A stretch of 64,000 nt of DNA, from assembly GCA_036306585.1 (NCBI GenBank), contig JAXJZF010000002.1:1-64000 (forward strand). Reading direction: 5' to 3'. Position 1 is the first letter of the stretch. Each line of letters opens with the position of its first letter. The notes under the pieces are model-generated. The model saw nothing but the letters and a program-made list of their open reading frames with translations. It made no database searches and was not told the DNA's origin. This stretch comes from Aphodovivens sp036306585. GTDB taxonomy: Bacteria > Actinomycetota > Coriobacteriia > Coriobacteriales > Eggerthellaceae. Below are positions 25,674-33,040 of this stretch, piece by piece. A program made the position numbers and the translations under genes.

Positions 25674-25702
25674 ACCATGTAAAACATGGTCGAATATCAA
25701 AT
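25674..25702. promoter_or_regulatory. Inverted repeat and shared motif upstream of ppk1
   Basis: ACCATGT-AAA-ACATGGT is a perfect inverted repeat at 25674-25690. It overlaps TGGTCGAATATCAAAT (25687-25702), which recurs with one mismatch at 26935-26950 upstream of the PPK2-type gene. Candidate regulatory site. Confidence 0.45.
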
Positions 25703-25788
25703 CGAGGTCAGGCGTGGGGGCACCGAGCGCCCGGTCGGAGGCCGCCGTCGCGGGGCTCGATGCGCGCCCGGTGAACGGCGGAAGGCTG

Positions 25789-26715
25789 CTAGCTGAGCAT
25801 CCGCTCGATCAGATAGCCTTCGCGGATGCCGTGCTTGCAGATCTCGAGCTTCTGCGCGCCGAGGGTGGAAAGCAGCGCCTCTAAAATGACGCAGCCCGGC
25901 GTGAGGGTGTGGATACGCTCGGCGGACGCTTTCAAGGCGCTGTGCGCGAAGGCGGACGCGTCGCTGCGGCGCATTCTCAGGATGCCGTCCACCTGCGCTG
26001 GCGTGAGGGTTTTCGGCCGCACGCCCTCGCCATGGGTCTGCGCGTACATCTTCGACGCGGCGCGCACGGTGCCGCCGATACCGTAGAGCACGGGCGCTTC
26101 GAAGGCGTCGCGCTCGGGCAGCGCATCCAGAAGCTTTATGAACGCCGCGCGGATGGCAAGCGCCTCGTCGGGGGTGGGCAGGATGTCCTTCACGAAGCGC
26201 GCATAGGAGGAAAGCGAGCCCTGCCCGATGCTGACGTTGGCGCGCTCGACGCCGTCCTCGATGCGGGTGAGCTCGGTGGAGCCGCCGCCGATGTCAATGA
26301 GCGTGCCGCGCTTGATCTCGCGGTCGCAGGTGGCGCCTACGAACCCCAAGTGCGCCTCGTCGCGCGCCGACAGCAGGTTGATGGGCAGCCCGATTTCCTC
26401 TTCGATGGCGACGATCGCCTCAGCGCTGTTGGAAGCGTTGCGCAGCACCGCGGTGGCGAAGCAGTCGATGCGTTTGCACTCGAAATAGCGCGAGCGCTTC
26501 AGATGTCCTTTCAGGACGCCGACCGCCCGCTTGATGCCCGCCTTGGTGAACAACCCGTCTTCGTCGACGTAGGCCGCCAGGCCCGCCATCACCTTGTCGT
26601 TGATAAGGCTGCGGAAATCCTTGGGGGTGTAGGTGCGCTTCTTGTCGTTGCGCACCTCGTAGACCACAAGGCGCACAGAGTTGGATCCAAGGTCGATGAC
26701 GGCGTAGTTGGGCAT
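25789..26715 (-). CDS. ppx: Exopolyphosphatase / guanosine pentaphosphatase family protein
   Basis: Ppx/GppA phosphatase of the ASKHA fold, 308 residues. The start YAVIDLGSNSVRLVVYEV is the phosphate-1 loop; SARDEAHLGFVGATCD contains the catalytic Glu region; LIDIGGGSTELTRIED is the phosphate-2 loop. The length matches short actinobacterial Ppx forms that hydrolyse polyphosphate. GGAAGGAA lies upstream of the ATG. It is co-directional with ppk1 (164 nt downstream) and divergent from the PPK2-type gene, so synthesis, hydrolysis and use of polyphosphate are encoded together. GppA-like activity cannot be excluded. Confidence 0.92.
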   Translation of the reverse strand: MPNYAVIDLGSNSVRLVVYEVRNDKKRTYTPKDFRSLINDKVMAGLAAYVDEDGLFTKAGIKRAVGVLKGHLKRSRYFECKRIDCFATAVLRNASNSAEAIVAIEEEIGLPINLLSARDEAHLGFVGATCDREIKRGTLIDIGGGSTELTRIEDGVERANVSIGQGSLSSYARFVKDILPTPDEALAIRAAFIKLLDALPERDAFEAPVLYGIGGTVRAASKMYAQTHGEGVRPKTLTPAQVDGILRMRRSDASAFAHSALKASAERIHTLTPGCVILEALLSTLGAQKLEICKHGIREGYLIERMLS

Positions 26716-27049
26716 GAAACGATTCCTTCCGACGGGCGAAGGCGCCTCGGAAGGTGCATCGCCGACGACTCACCGCGCCATTGTAGAGCTTCGCTGCGGG
26801 CAAAGGGGTGCTCTCGGCGCCCCTTTTGACGTTCATTTTACAAAAGCGGCGCCGAGCTGCGCCGATGGCGCGGCAGACGGCATCCCGACCCCGCAGGCGG
26901 GGAGGCCTTTGAAGACTGAGGCGGGTTTAGGGCGTGGTAGAATATCAAATTGTCGCAAATCGCTCGCGGGGCGCCGCGAAGGGGAGTGCGGGCAGCATGG
27001 CATGCCGCTTCGTATCGGGCGCCGCGCGCTGGGGAAAGGGGATGCGCGC
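26716..27049. promoter_or_regulatory. 334-nt divergent intergenic region between ppx and the PPK2-type gene
   Basis: Contains TAGAAT at 26938-26943 as a possible -10 for the rightward gene, embedded in the motif TGGTAGAATATCAAAT (26935-26950) that is also found before ppk1. The -35 is weak. The rest shows no gene with a ribosome binding site. Confidence 0.45.
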
Positions 27050-28909
27050 ATGCTGGAAACCGTCGATTTCACCGTGGAGGCTCCCGATAAGGAGACCTAC
27101 AAGGCCCGCCGCAGCGAGCTGATGCAGCGCCTGACCGCGCTTCAGCAGCGCGCCCGCGCCGATCATATCGGGCTGGTCGTGCTGTTCGAGGGGTGGAACG
27201 GCGCCGGGAAGGGCAGCCGCATCTCCGATCTGATGTACCGCCTGGACGCTCGCGCCACCAGCGTGCACGTCACATCTGACCTCGACCTGAACGCGGTGCG
27301 CAGCTTCCCGGGCGCCCCCTGGGGCGTGCAGGATTTCTTCCCGCCCATGCAGCAGTTCTGGAAGTCGCTGGGGGAGCGTGGCACCATTACTTTCTACGAT
27401 CGCGGCTGGTATTCGTCGTCGGTCGAGCGAATGATGGTCACCGAGATGACCGAGCATGACGATGAGGGCGAAGGCCATGATGGCAAGCGCGACGGGGGAA
27501 GGGGCAAGGGCAAGAAGGCCCGCGCCGCCCGCGCCGCGGCATCGGCCCGCGAAGAGCGCCGCGTGCGCTCAATCGATTCGGCGGTGGAATCGGCGGCGGA
27601 ATTTGAGCGCCAGCTGGTCAATGACGGCTACGTGCTGGTGAAGTTCTTCGTGCACGTGCGGGAGAAGGCGCAGCGCCGCCGCCTGGAGCGCCTCTACGAC
27701 GATCCTGCCACGCGTTGGCGCGTGAGCGAGAGCAAGCTGGCGAGCGCGGCGGACTACCCGCACGCGTACCGTCTCTACGATCGCCTGATCTCCCGCAGCG
27801 ATTTCAGCTTCGCCCCCTGGACGCTCATCAACGGCGAGGAGAAGCGCTCGGCTAATCTCAAGATCGCCGAGACGCTGTGCGAGGCGCTCGAGCGCGCGCT
27901 CGACGCTCCTGAGGACGCCGACGCCAAGGCGGCTGCGGAAGCGGCGGCTGTCAATTCCGACAAGTCGCTTGCCGAGGTGTCGGCAGGCGGCGCGAAGGGC
28001 GATGCCGAGGCGGCGGCTGCCGGCGCCGGGTTCGCCCCCGACGGGTTCCCCCACACGCCCGACCCCGCCGACGACCTCGATGCCGTCGCGGCTTCCGAGG
28101 TCCAGGCGAAGCTGCAGCATTCCCAGGCTCCCGCCGCATCCCGCTTCGTGCTGGTGGATGATCCGGCGGCGCTTCCCAAGAAGTACGAGCCGTCTGTCCC
28201 CATGGACGAGGGGGAGTACAAGAAGCGCCTGAAAGCCGAGCAGAAGCGCCTGTACCGCCTGGAGCTCGAGATGTACCGCAAGCGCATTCCTCTCATCGTC
28301 CTGTTCGAAGGATGGGACGCGGCGGGCAAGGGCGGTGCCATCAAGCGCGTGGCCCAGGCGCTCGACGCGCGCGCCTACACCATCTTCCCCAGCCCCGCGC
28401 CCACGCGTCCCGAGCTTCTGCACCCGCACCTGTGGCGCTATTGGACGCGTCTGCCGAAGGCCGGCCATGTGGGCATCTACGATCGCAGCTGGTACGGGCG
28501 CGTGCTGGTGGAGCGCATCGAGGGCTTCGCAACGCCCGCTGAGTGGGGGCGCGCCTACGACGAGATCAACGACTTTGAACGCGAGCTGGCGCGTTGGGGC
28601 GCCATCCTGCTGAAGTTCTGGATCGACGTGAGCCCCGAGGAGCAGCTGCGCCGCTTCCGCGAGCGCGAGGACAATCCGGCGAAACGCTGGAAGATAACCT
28701 CGGAGGACTGGCGCAACCGCGCGAAGCGCCCGCAGTACCTCGCCGCCGCGCAGGACATGATCAAACTCACCTCCACGCCGTTCGCGCCGTGGATCGTGGT
28801 GGCCGGCGACGACAAGAAGGCGGCGCGCATCGAGGTGGTTTCCTCGGTCGCCGATGCCCTTGAGGCTCGCTTGCGCTCCTCTGACGATAGCGGTATCATT
28901 TCTGCGTAA
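27050..28909 (+). CDS. pap: Polyphosphate:AMP phosphotransferase (two PPK2 domains)
   Basis: PPK2 class II-type enzyme that phosphorylates AMP to ADP with polyphosphate. Two domains are visible, each with a Walker A: FEGWNGAGKGSRISDL near residue 45 and FEGWDAAGKGGAIKRV near 420. Each has the Walker B-type pair FYDRGWYSSSVER and IYDRSWYGRVLVER. At 619 residues it is longer than usual double-domain members (about 500). The additions are a basic Lys/Arg/Gly insert in the first domain (about 140-170) and an Ala-rich linker between the domains (about 285-350). The start at 27050 has AAAGGGG ahead of it. Confidence 0.93.
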   Translation: MLETVDFTVEAPDKETYKARRSELMQRLTALQQRARADHIGLVVLFEGWNGAGKGSRISDLMYRLDARATSVHVTSDLDLNAVRSFPGAPWGVQDFFPPMQQFWKSLGERGTITFYDRGWYSSSVERMMVTEMTEHDDEGEGHDGKRDGGRGKGKKARAARAAASAREERRVRSIDSAVESAAEFERQLVNDGYVLVKFFVHVREKAQRRRLERLYDDPATRWRVSESKLASAADYPHAYRLYDRLISRSDFSFAPWTLINGEEKRSANLKIAETLCEALERALDAPEDADAKAAAEAAAVNSDKSLAEVSAGGAKGDAEAAAAGAGFAPDGFPHTPDPADDLDAVAASEVQAKLQHSQAPAASRFVLVDDPAALPKKYEPSVPMDEGEYKKRLKAEQKRLYRLELEMYRKRIPLIVLFEGWDAAGKGGAIKRVAQALDARAYTIFPSPAPTRPELLHPHLWRYWTRLPKAGHVGIYDRSWYGRVLVERIEGFATPAEWGRAYDEINDFERELARWGAILLKFWIDVSPEEQLRRFREREDNPAKRWKITSEDWRNRAKRPQYLAAAQDMIKLTSTPFAPWIVVAGDDKKAARIEVVSSVADALEARLRSSDDSGIISA

Positions 28910-28960
28910 TGGGCGAATGCACCGCGCGCATGCCCGCGCGCTAGTACAAAGGATGCAGCA

Positions 28961-29074
28961 ATGGACTTTAGCTTTCTACCTGGATGGACCATTCCGGTCA
29001 TCGTGGCCATCATTGTCATCATCATCGTCGCCTTCATCGTGAAGGGCTTCATCGACGAGATGAAGAAGAAGTAG
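28961..29074 (+). CDS. Single-helix small membrane protein, 37 aa
   Basis: Short frame with AAAGGA seven nt upstream of the ATG and a rho-independent terminator 22 nt after the stop, so it looks expressed. The product is Met-Asp-Phe... with an uninterrupted Ile/Val-rich helix at about 11-27 (TIPVIVAIIVIIIVAFIV) and a charged end IDEMKKK. This is the layout of a single-pass membrane peptide with N-out/C-in charge bias. It lies 52 nt after the PPK2-type gene and could be transcribed with it. No function is known to me. Confidence 0.7.
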   Translation: MDFSFLPGWTIPVIVAIIVIIIVAFIVKGFIDEMKKK

Positions 29075-29095
29075 GCTAAGCCCGCTTTGCGTGAG

Positions 29096-29126
29096 ACCGC
29101 CCGAGCTCTTTTCGGGCGGTTTTTCT
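29096..29126 (+). terminator. Terminator of the pap / small-protein transcript
   Basis: ACCGCCCGA-GCTCTTT-TCGGGCGGT hairpin followed by TTTTTCT. Confidence 0.88.
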
Positions 29127-29222
29127 GTTTTCATGCCCTTTTGCAGGGCTTTCTGCATACAATGCAAGCAACGACCGGTTCTGATGGGGGCAGTCGGCAG
29201 GGCTGCTGGGGAAAGGATGCCT

Positions 29223-30374
29223 GTGGCTGAATATCATCGGCGAGACGAAGGCGGCATGGGCGGTCGCCGTGCGGGCGCGCCGCGAGGGCGCCACGCGGCG
29301 GAGCGGCAGGGCGCACCGTCGCGCCTCGGCGGTGCCGCCATGCCCGCCTCACGGCCTTCCGAAAGGCGCAGGCAGGTCATCCCTCCGATTGACCTCCCCG
29401 TTGCAGGCGCCTCCGCCGACCCTGCCGCCGCATACCGTCGGGTGGATGACGGATCCGGGTACCGTCCCGTCGATCCAACGGGCGCCCGCAAACGAGGTAA
29501 GAAAGGCGGTCGCGGCCCCTGGCGCGTGGTGTTTTGGGTCGCACTCGTCGTCTTGGTGGCCGCGCTTGTGGCGCTCGGTGTCCTGATCTTCTCCTATTGG
29601 CAGGCCCAGGATGGCTACGACAAGATTGCCGAGGAAGCCTTCGAGGCGCCCGTCGACATCGAATCGGCGCCTTTGGCCGACATCACGGTGGATTGGGATG
29701 CGCTACGTGCCATCAACCCCGACGTGGTGGGCTGGGTGTACATCCCCGGCACCATGGTGAACTACCCCATCGTGCATACCGACAACGACGATCACTACCT
29801 GCAGTACGACTTCAACGGCCAAAGAGGGTGGGGCGCCACGTTCGGCACCATCTTCCTGCAGGCGGCAAATTCGGCGGACCTGAAGGACGCCAACAACATC
29901 ATCTACGGGCATCATATGCGTAACGGCTCGATGTTCGCCTTGATCGCGCAGCTCACCGACCAGGCGAAGTTCAACGAGAACCGGACCGTGTACCTGCTCA
30001 CGCCCGAGGGCAATTACAAGTTGCGCACGTTCTCGTTGGTGCATTGCGCCGCGGACGACCCTCTGGCACAGGTCTCGTTCGCCGACGAGGCGGAGCGCAC
30101 CGCCTACATCCAAGATAAAATCGACCGATCGGTCGTTCAGCCGGAGGGCGATAGCCCCTCGGCCGAGAGCATCGACCATTCCTTCGCATTCGTGACCTGC
30201 GACAGCCTGCCCACCGATGGGCGCTATGTCCTGTACTCGTATGTGGAGGAAACCACCGTGCCGGGCCAGCATGCGGCAGGTGACGGCGCGGCGCAAGGGG
30301 AGGAAGACGAGCAGACGGCACAGGAGGCGGCGGACGCCGTGACGGGTGCCGCGGAGGAGTTGGCAGCTGCATGA
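29223..30374 (+). CDS. Class B-like sortase
   Basis: Membrane-anchored transpeptidase that attaches surface proteins to cell wall or pilins to each other. From the GTG start it has 383 residues: a long Arg/Pro/Gly-rich cytoplasmic N-terminus (1-98), one transmembrane helix (about 101-124), then the sortase barrel. Catalytic residues are His230 in IIYGHHM, Cys326 in FVTCDS and Arg334 in DGRYVLYSY. After the barrel an Ala/Glu-rich tail of about 40 residues follows. AAAGGA precedes GTG 29223; ATG 29217 is an alternative. The stop overlaps the purF start (ATGA). No LPxTG-type substrate gene is nearby. Confidence 0.88.
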   Translation: MAEYHRRDEGGMGGRRAGAPRGRHAAERQGAPSRLGGAAMPASRPSERRRQVIPPIDLPVAGASADPAAAYRRVDDGSGYRPVDPTGARKRGKKGGRGPWRVVFWVALVVLVAALVALGVLIFSYWQAQDGYDKIAEEAFEAPVDIESAPLADITVDWDALRAINPDVVGWVYIPGTMVNYPIVHTDNDDHYLQYDFNGQRGWGATFGTIFLQAANSADLKDANNIIYGHHMRNGSMFALIAQLTDQAKFNENRTVYLLTPEGNYKLRTFSLVHCAADDPLAQVSFADEAERTAYIQDKIDRSVVQPEGDSPSAESIDHSFAFVTCDSLPTDGRYVLYSYVEETTVPGQHAAGDGAAQGEEDEQTAQEAADAVTGAAEELAAA

Positions 30375-31855
30375 GCACTTCTGTGTTTCCGGGGGAGCGC
30401 CCCGACCGTTTGGAAGAAGAGTGCGCCGTCTTCGGCGTGTTCGCGCCGGGCGAGGACGTCGCCCGCATGACCTGCTTCGGCCTGCAGGCGCTGCAGCATC
30501 GCGGGCAGGAGAGCGCCGGCATCGCCGCCGGCGACGGCGAGACCATCATGGTCACCAAGGATCTCGGCCTGGTCACCCAGGTGTTCGACGAGGCGAGCCT
30601 CGCCGCCTTGGAAGGCTTCGTGGCCGTGGGCCACGCGCGCTACTCCACGAGCGGCGGCGGATCGTGGGAGGCGGCGCAGCCGCATATCTCTGCCATCGAC
30701 GAGGTGCTCATCGCGCTGGCCCACAACGGCACGCTGGTGAACACCAACGCCATCCGCGCCCGTTTGATCGAGGCGGGCGAGCATCTGCGCGCCGGCACCG
30801 ATTCCGAAGTCGCCGCCAAACTCATCGGCAAGATCACGCGCGAGACGCATCATTTGCGCGACGGCATCCGCGGCGTCATGGAGCAGCTGGAGGGCGCCTA
30901 CGCCATGGTGCTCGCCAGTCCCGATTCGTTGTACGCCTTCCGCGATCCCAACGGCATTCGCCCGTTGGTCATCGGCAAGCTGCCCGACGATCGCGGCTGG
31001 GTGGTGTCGTCGGAGACTTGCGGGCTCGACATCGTGGGCGCCGAGTACGTGCGCGACGTCGAGCCGGGCGAGATGGTCCGCTTCAACAAAGAGGGCGTCT
31101 TCAGCGAGCAGGCGGTGCCCGCCCGCAAGCGCGCAGCGTGTATTTTCGAGTACGTGTACTTCGCGCGCCCCGATTCTGTGATGGACGGCCGCAGCGTGTA
31201 CCAGGCGCGTCGTGCCATGGGCCGCATCCTCGCCCGCGAGGCGCCGGCCGATGCCGATCTGGTGCTGGGCGTCCCTGATTCGGGCGTCCCGGGCGCCATG
31301 GGCTTCGCCGACGAAAGCGGCATCCCGTATTCCGACGGCATCGTGAAGAACCGCTATGTCGGGCGCACGTTCATCCAGCCCACGCAGGCCATGCGCCAGC
31401 TGGGCATCCGCCTGAAGCTCAACCCGCTGCCCTCGGTCATCCGCGGCAAGCGCTTGGTGGTCATCGACGACAGCATCGTGCGCGGCAACACGTCCAAGAA
31501 ACTGGTCCAGATGCTGCGCGACGCAGGCGCCGCCGAAGTGCACCTGCGTATCGTGTCGCCCGAGGTGAAGTGGCCGTGCTTCTATGGTATCGATACCGAT
31601 ACCCAAGACCAGCTCATCTCCGCCAACCTCACGCTCGACGAGCAGCGCCGCTGGATCGGCGCCGATTCGCTCGCCTACATTTCCCTCGAGGGCCTCTACG
31701 AGGCGGTGAGTGCCGACCATCCCGGGTTCTGCGATGCATGCTTCACCGGCAATTACGTGGTGGACATCCCCGAGTCCATGCGCCAACGCAGCTTCTTCGC
31801 CCCCGGCGAGGTCTCGCCGAAATGGCGGGAGGAGCTCTACAAGCTCGAGCGCTAG
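30371..31855 (+). CDS. purF: Amidophosphoribosyltransferase
   Basis: First committed step of purine synthesis: PRPP plus glutamine to phosphoribosylamine. The N-terminal nucleophile glutaminase domain starts after a short propeptide; Cys18 in EEECAVFGVF would become the N-terminal catalytic residue after cleavage. The PRPP-binding loop is VVIDDSIVRGNTSKKLVQ in the C-terminal phosphoribosyltransferase domain. Late cysteines (CDACFTGNY) may ligate an Fe-S cluster, as in B. subtilis-type PurF. 494 residues is usual. The start overlaps the sortase stop by four bases, so translational coupling is likely. Confidence 0.97.
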   Translation: MSTSVFPGERPDRLEEECAVFGVFAPGEDVARMTCFGLQALQHRGQESAGIAAGDGETIMVTKDLGLVTQVFDEASLAALEGFVAVGHARYSTSGGGSWEAAQPHISAIDEVLIALAHNGTLVNTNAIRARLIEAGEHLRAGTDSEVAAKLIGKITRETHHLRDGIRGVMEQLEGAYAMVLASPDSLYAFRDPNGIRPLVIGKLPDDRGWVVSSETCGLDIVGAEYVRDVEPGEMVRFNKEGVFSEQAVPARKRAACIFEYVYFARPDSVMDGRSVYQARRAMGRILAREAPADADLVLGVPDSGVPGAMGFADESGIPYSDGIVKNRYVGRTFIQPTQAMRQLGIRLKLNPLPSVIRGKRLVVIDDSIVRGNTSKKLVQMLRDAGAAEVHLRIVSPEVKWPCFYGIDTDTQDQLISANLTLDEQRRWIGADSLAYISLEGLYEAVSADHPGFCDACFTGNYVVDIPESMRQRSFFAPGEVSPKWREELYKLER

Positions 31856-31869
31856 CAGGCGCGCCAACG

Positions 31870-31875
31870 TATAAT
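31870..31875 (+). promoter_or_regulatory. Possible -10 box of purM
   Basis: Exact TATAAT 38 nt upstream of the purM ATG, just after purF. The -35 region is poor, so an internal promoter is plausible rather than certain. Confidence 0.4.
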
Positions 31876-31912
31876 GGACCCATGTCAGTCACCTTCGGGA
31901 AAGGTTTTCCAA

Positions 31913-32962
31913 ATGGATAAGCACATGACGTATGCCCAGGCGGGCGTTGATATCGAGGAAGGCGCGGCAGCGGTCGACGCTATCAAGGATGCCGTGCATT
32001 CCACCTACCGCCCAGAGGTCATCGGCGACATCGGCGGGTTCGGCGGGTTGTTCTCGGCCGCGTCCTTCAAGGATATGGAAGACCCCATCATGATCTCGGG
32101 CACCGACGGCGTGGGCACCAAGCTCAAGCTGGCGCAGCTGCTGGGGGCTCACGACACGGTGGGCGTCGATTTGGTCGCCATGTGCGTGAACGATATCCTG
32201 GCCTGCGGTGCCGAGCCGCTGTTCTTCCTGGATTACATCGCCATCGGCAAGCTGCGCCGCGAGCATGTGGCGCAGGTGGTGGGCGGCATCGCCGACGGCT
32301 GCCGCCAGGCAGGCTGTGCGCTTATCGGCGGCGAGATGGCCGAGCATCCCGGCGTGATGGAGCCCGACGATTACGATCTGTCCGGCTTCACGGTGGGCGT
32401 GGTCGACCGCCCGAAGATGATCGGCCCCGACAACGTCCGCGAGGGCGATGTGCTGGTGGGCCTGAAGTCCAGCGGCTTCCATTCCAACGGCTATTCTCTG
32501 GTGCGCCGCGTGCTGGTGGAGGGCAAGACCGCCGAGGAGCTGCAGCAGCCCTGCGACGCGCTGGACGGCCGTCCCCTCGGCGAGGCCCTTCTTGCCCCCA
32601 CGCGCATCTACGTGAAACCGGTGCTGGGGTGCCTGCGCGCGTTGCCTGGCGCGGTGCATGCGCTCGCGCACATCACGGGCGGCGGCATCACCGAGAACCT
32701 CAACCGCGCGCTGCCCGCCACGCTCGACGCGGTGGTGGAACCCGGCACGTGGGAGGTGCCGACGGTCATTCAACTGGGCTGCGAGGCGGCCGGTCTCAGC
32801 GATGAGGAGGCGCGCAAGACCTTCAACATGGGCTTGGGCATGATCCTGCTGGTCGACCCGGCGCAGCTCGACACCGTCATGGGCAACCTGCGCGACGCGG
32901 GCGAGGATCCGACGGTCGTGGGCAAGGTCGTGCCCGGCACCGGTGTCGTGCAATACGCGTAA
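31913..32962 (+). CDS. purM: Phosphoribosylformylglycinamidine cyclo-ligase
   Basis: AIR synthetase, step 5 of purine synthesis. Typical segments are TYAQAGVDIEEGAAAVDAIK at the N-terminus, ISGTDGVGTKLKLA (ATP-binding), DLVAMCVNDILACGAEPLFF, and ALAHITGGGITENLNR. From ATG 31913 it has 349 residues, the standard length; a second ATG at 31925 is possible. It follows purF by 57 nt. A perfect hairpin ends the transcript before the convergent oxidoreductase gene. Confidence 0.97.
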   Translation: MDKHMTYAQAGVDIEEGAAAVDAIKDAVHSTYRPEVIGDIGGFGGLFSAASFKDMEDPIMISGTDGVGTKLKLAQLLGAHDTVGVDLVAMCVNDILACGAEPLFFLDYIAIGKLRREHVAQVVGGIADGCRQAGCALIGGEMAEHPGVMEPDDYDLSGFTVGVVDRPKMIGPDNVREGDVLVGLKSSGFHSNGYSLVRRVLVEGKTAEELQQPCDALDGRPLGEALLAPTRIYVKPVLGCLRALPGAVHALAHITGGGITENLNRALPATLDAVVEPGTWEVPTVIQLGCEAAGLSDEEARKTFNMGLGMILLVDPAQLDTVMGNLRDAGEDPTVVGKVVPGTGVVQYA

Positions 32963-32989
32963 CGCGTCGTACCAACTACCGCATTGGAA

Positions 32990-33017
32990 GGAAAAGCCCG
33001 CGTCTGCGGGCTTTTCC
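32990..33017. terminator. Bidirectional terminator after purM
   Basis: Perfect 12-bp stem GGAAAAGCCCGC-GTCT-GCGGGCTTTTCC, serving purM and the convergent molybdopterin oxidoreductase. Confidence 0.9.
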
Positions 33018-33040
33018 TTTGCGGACAGGATGCAGGGCTG

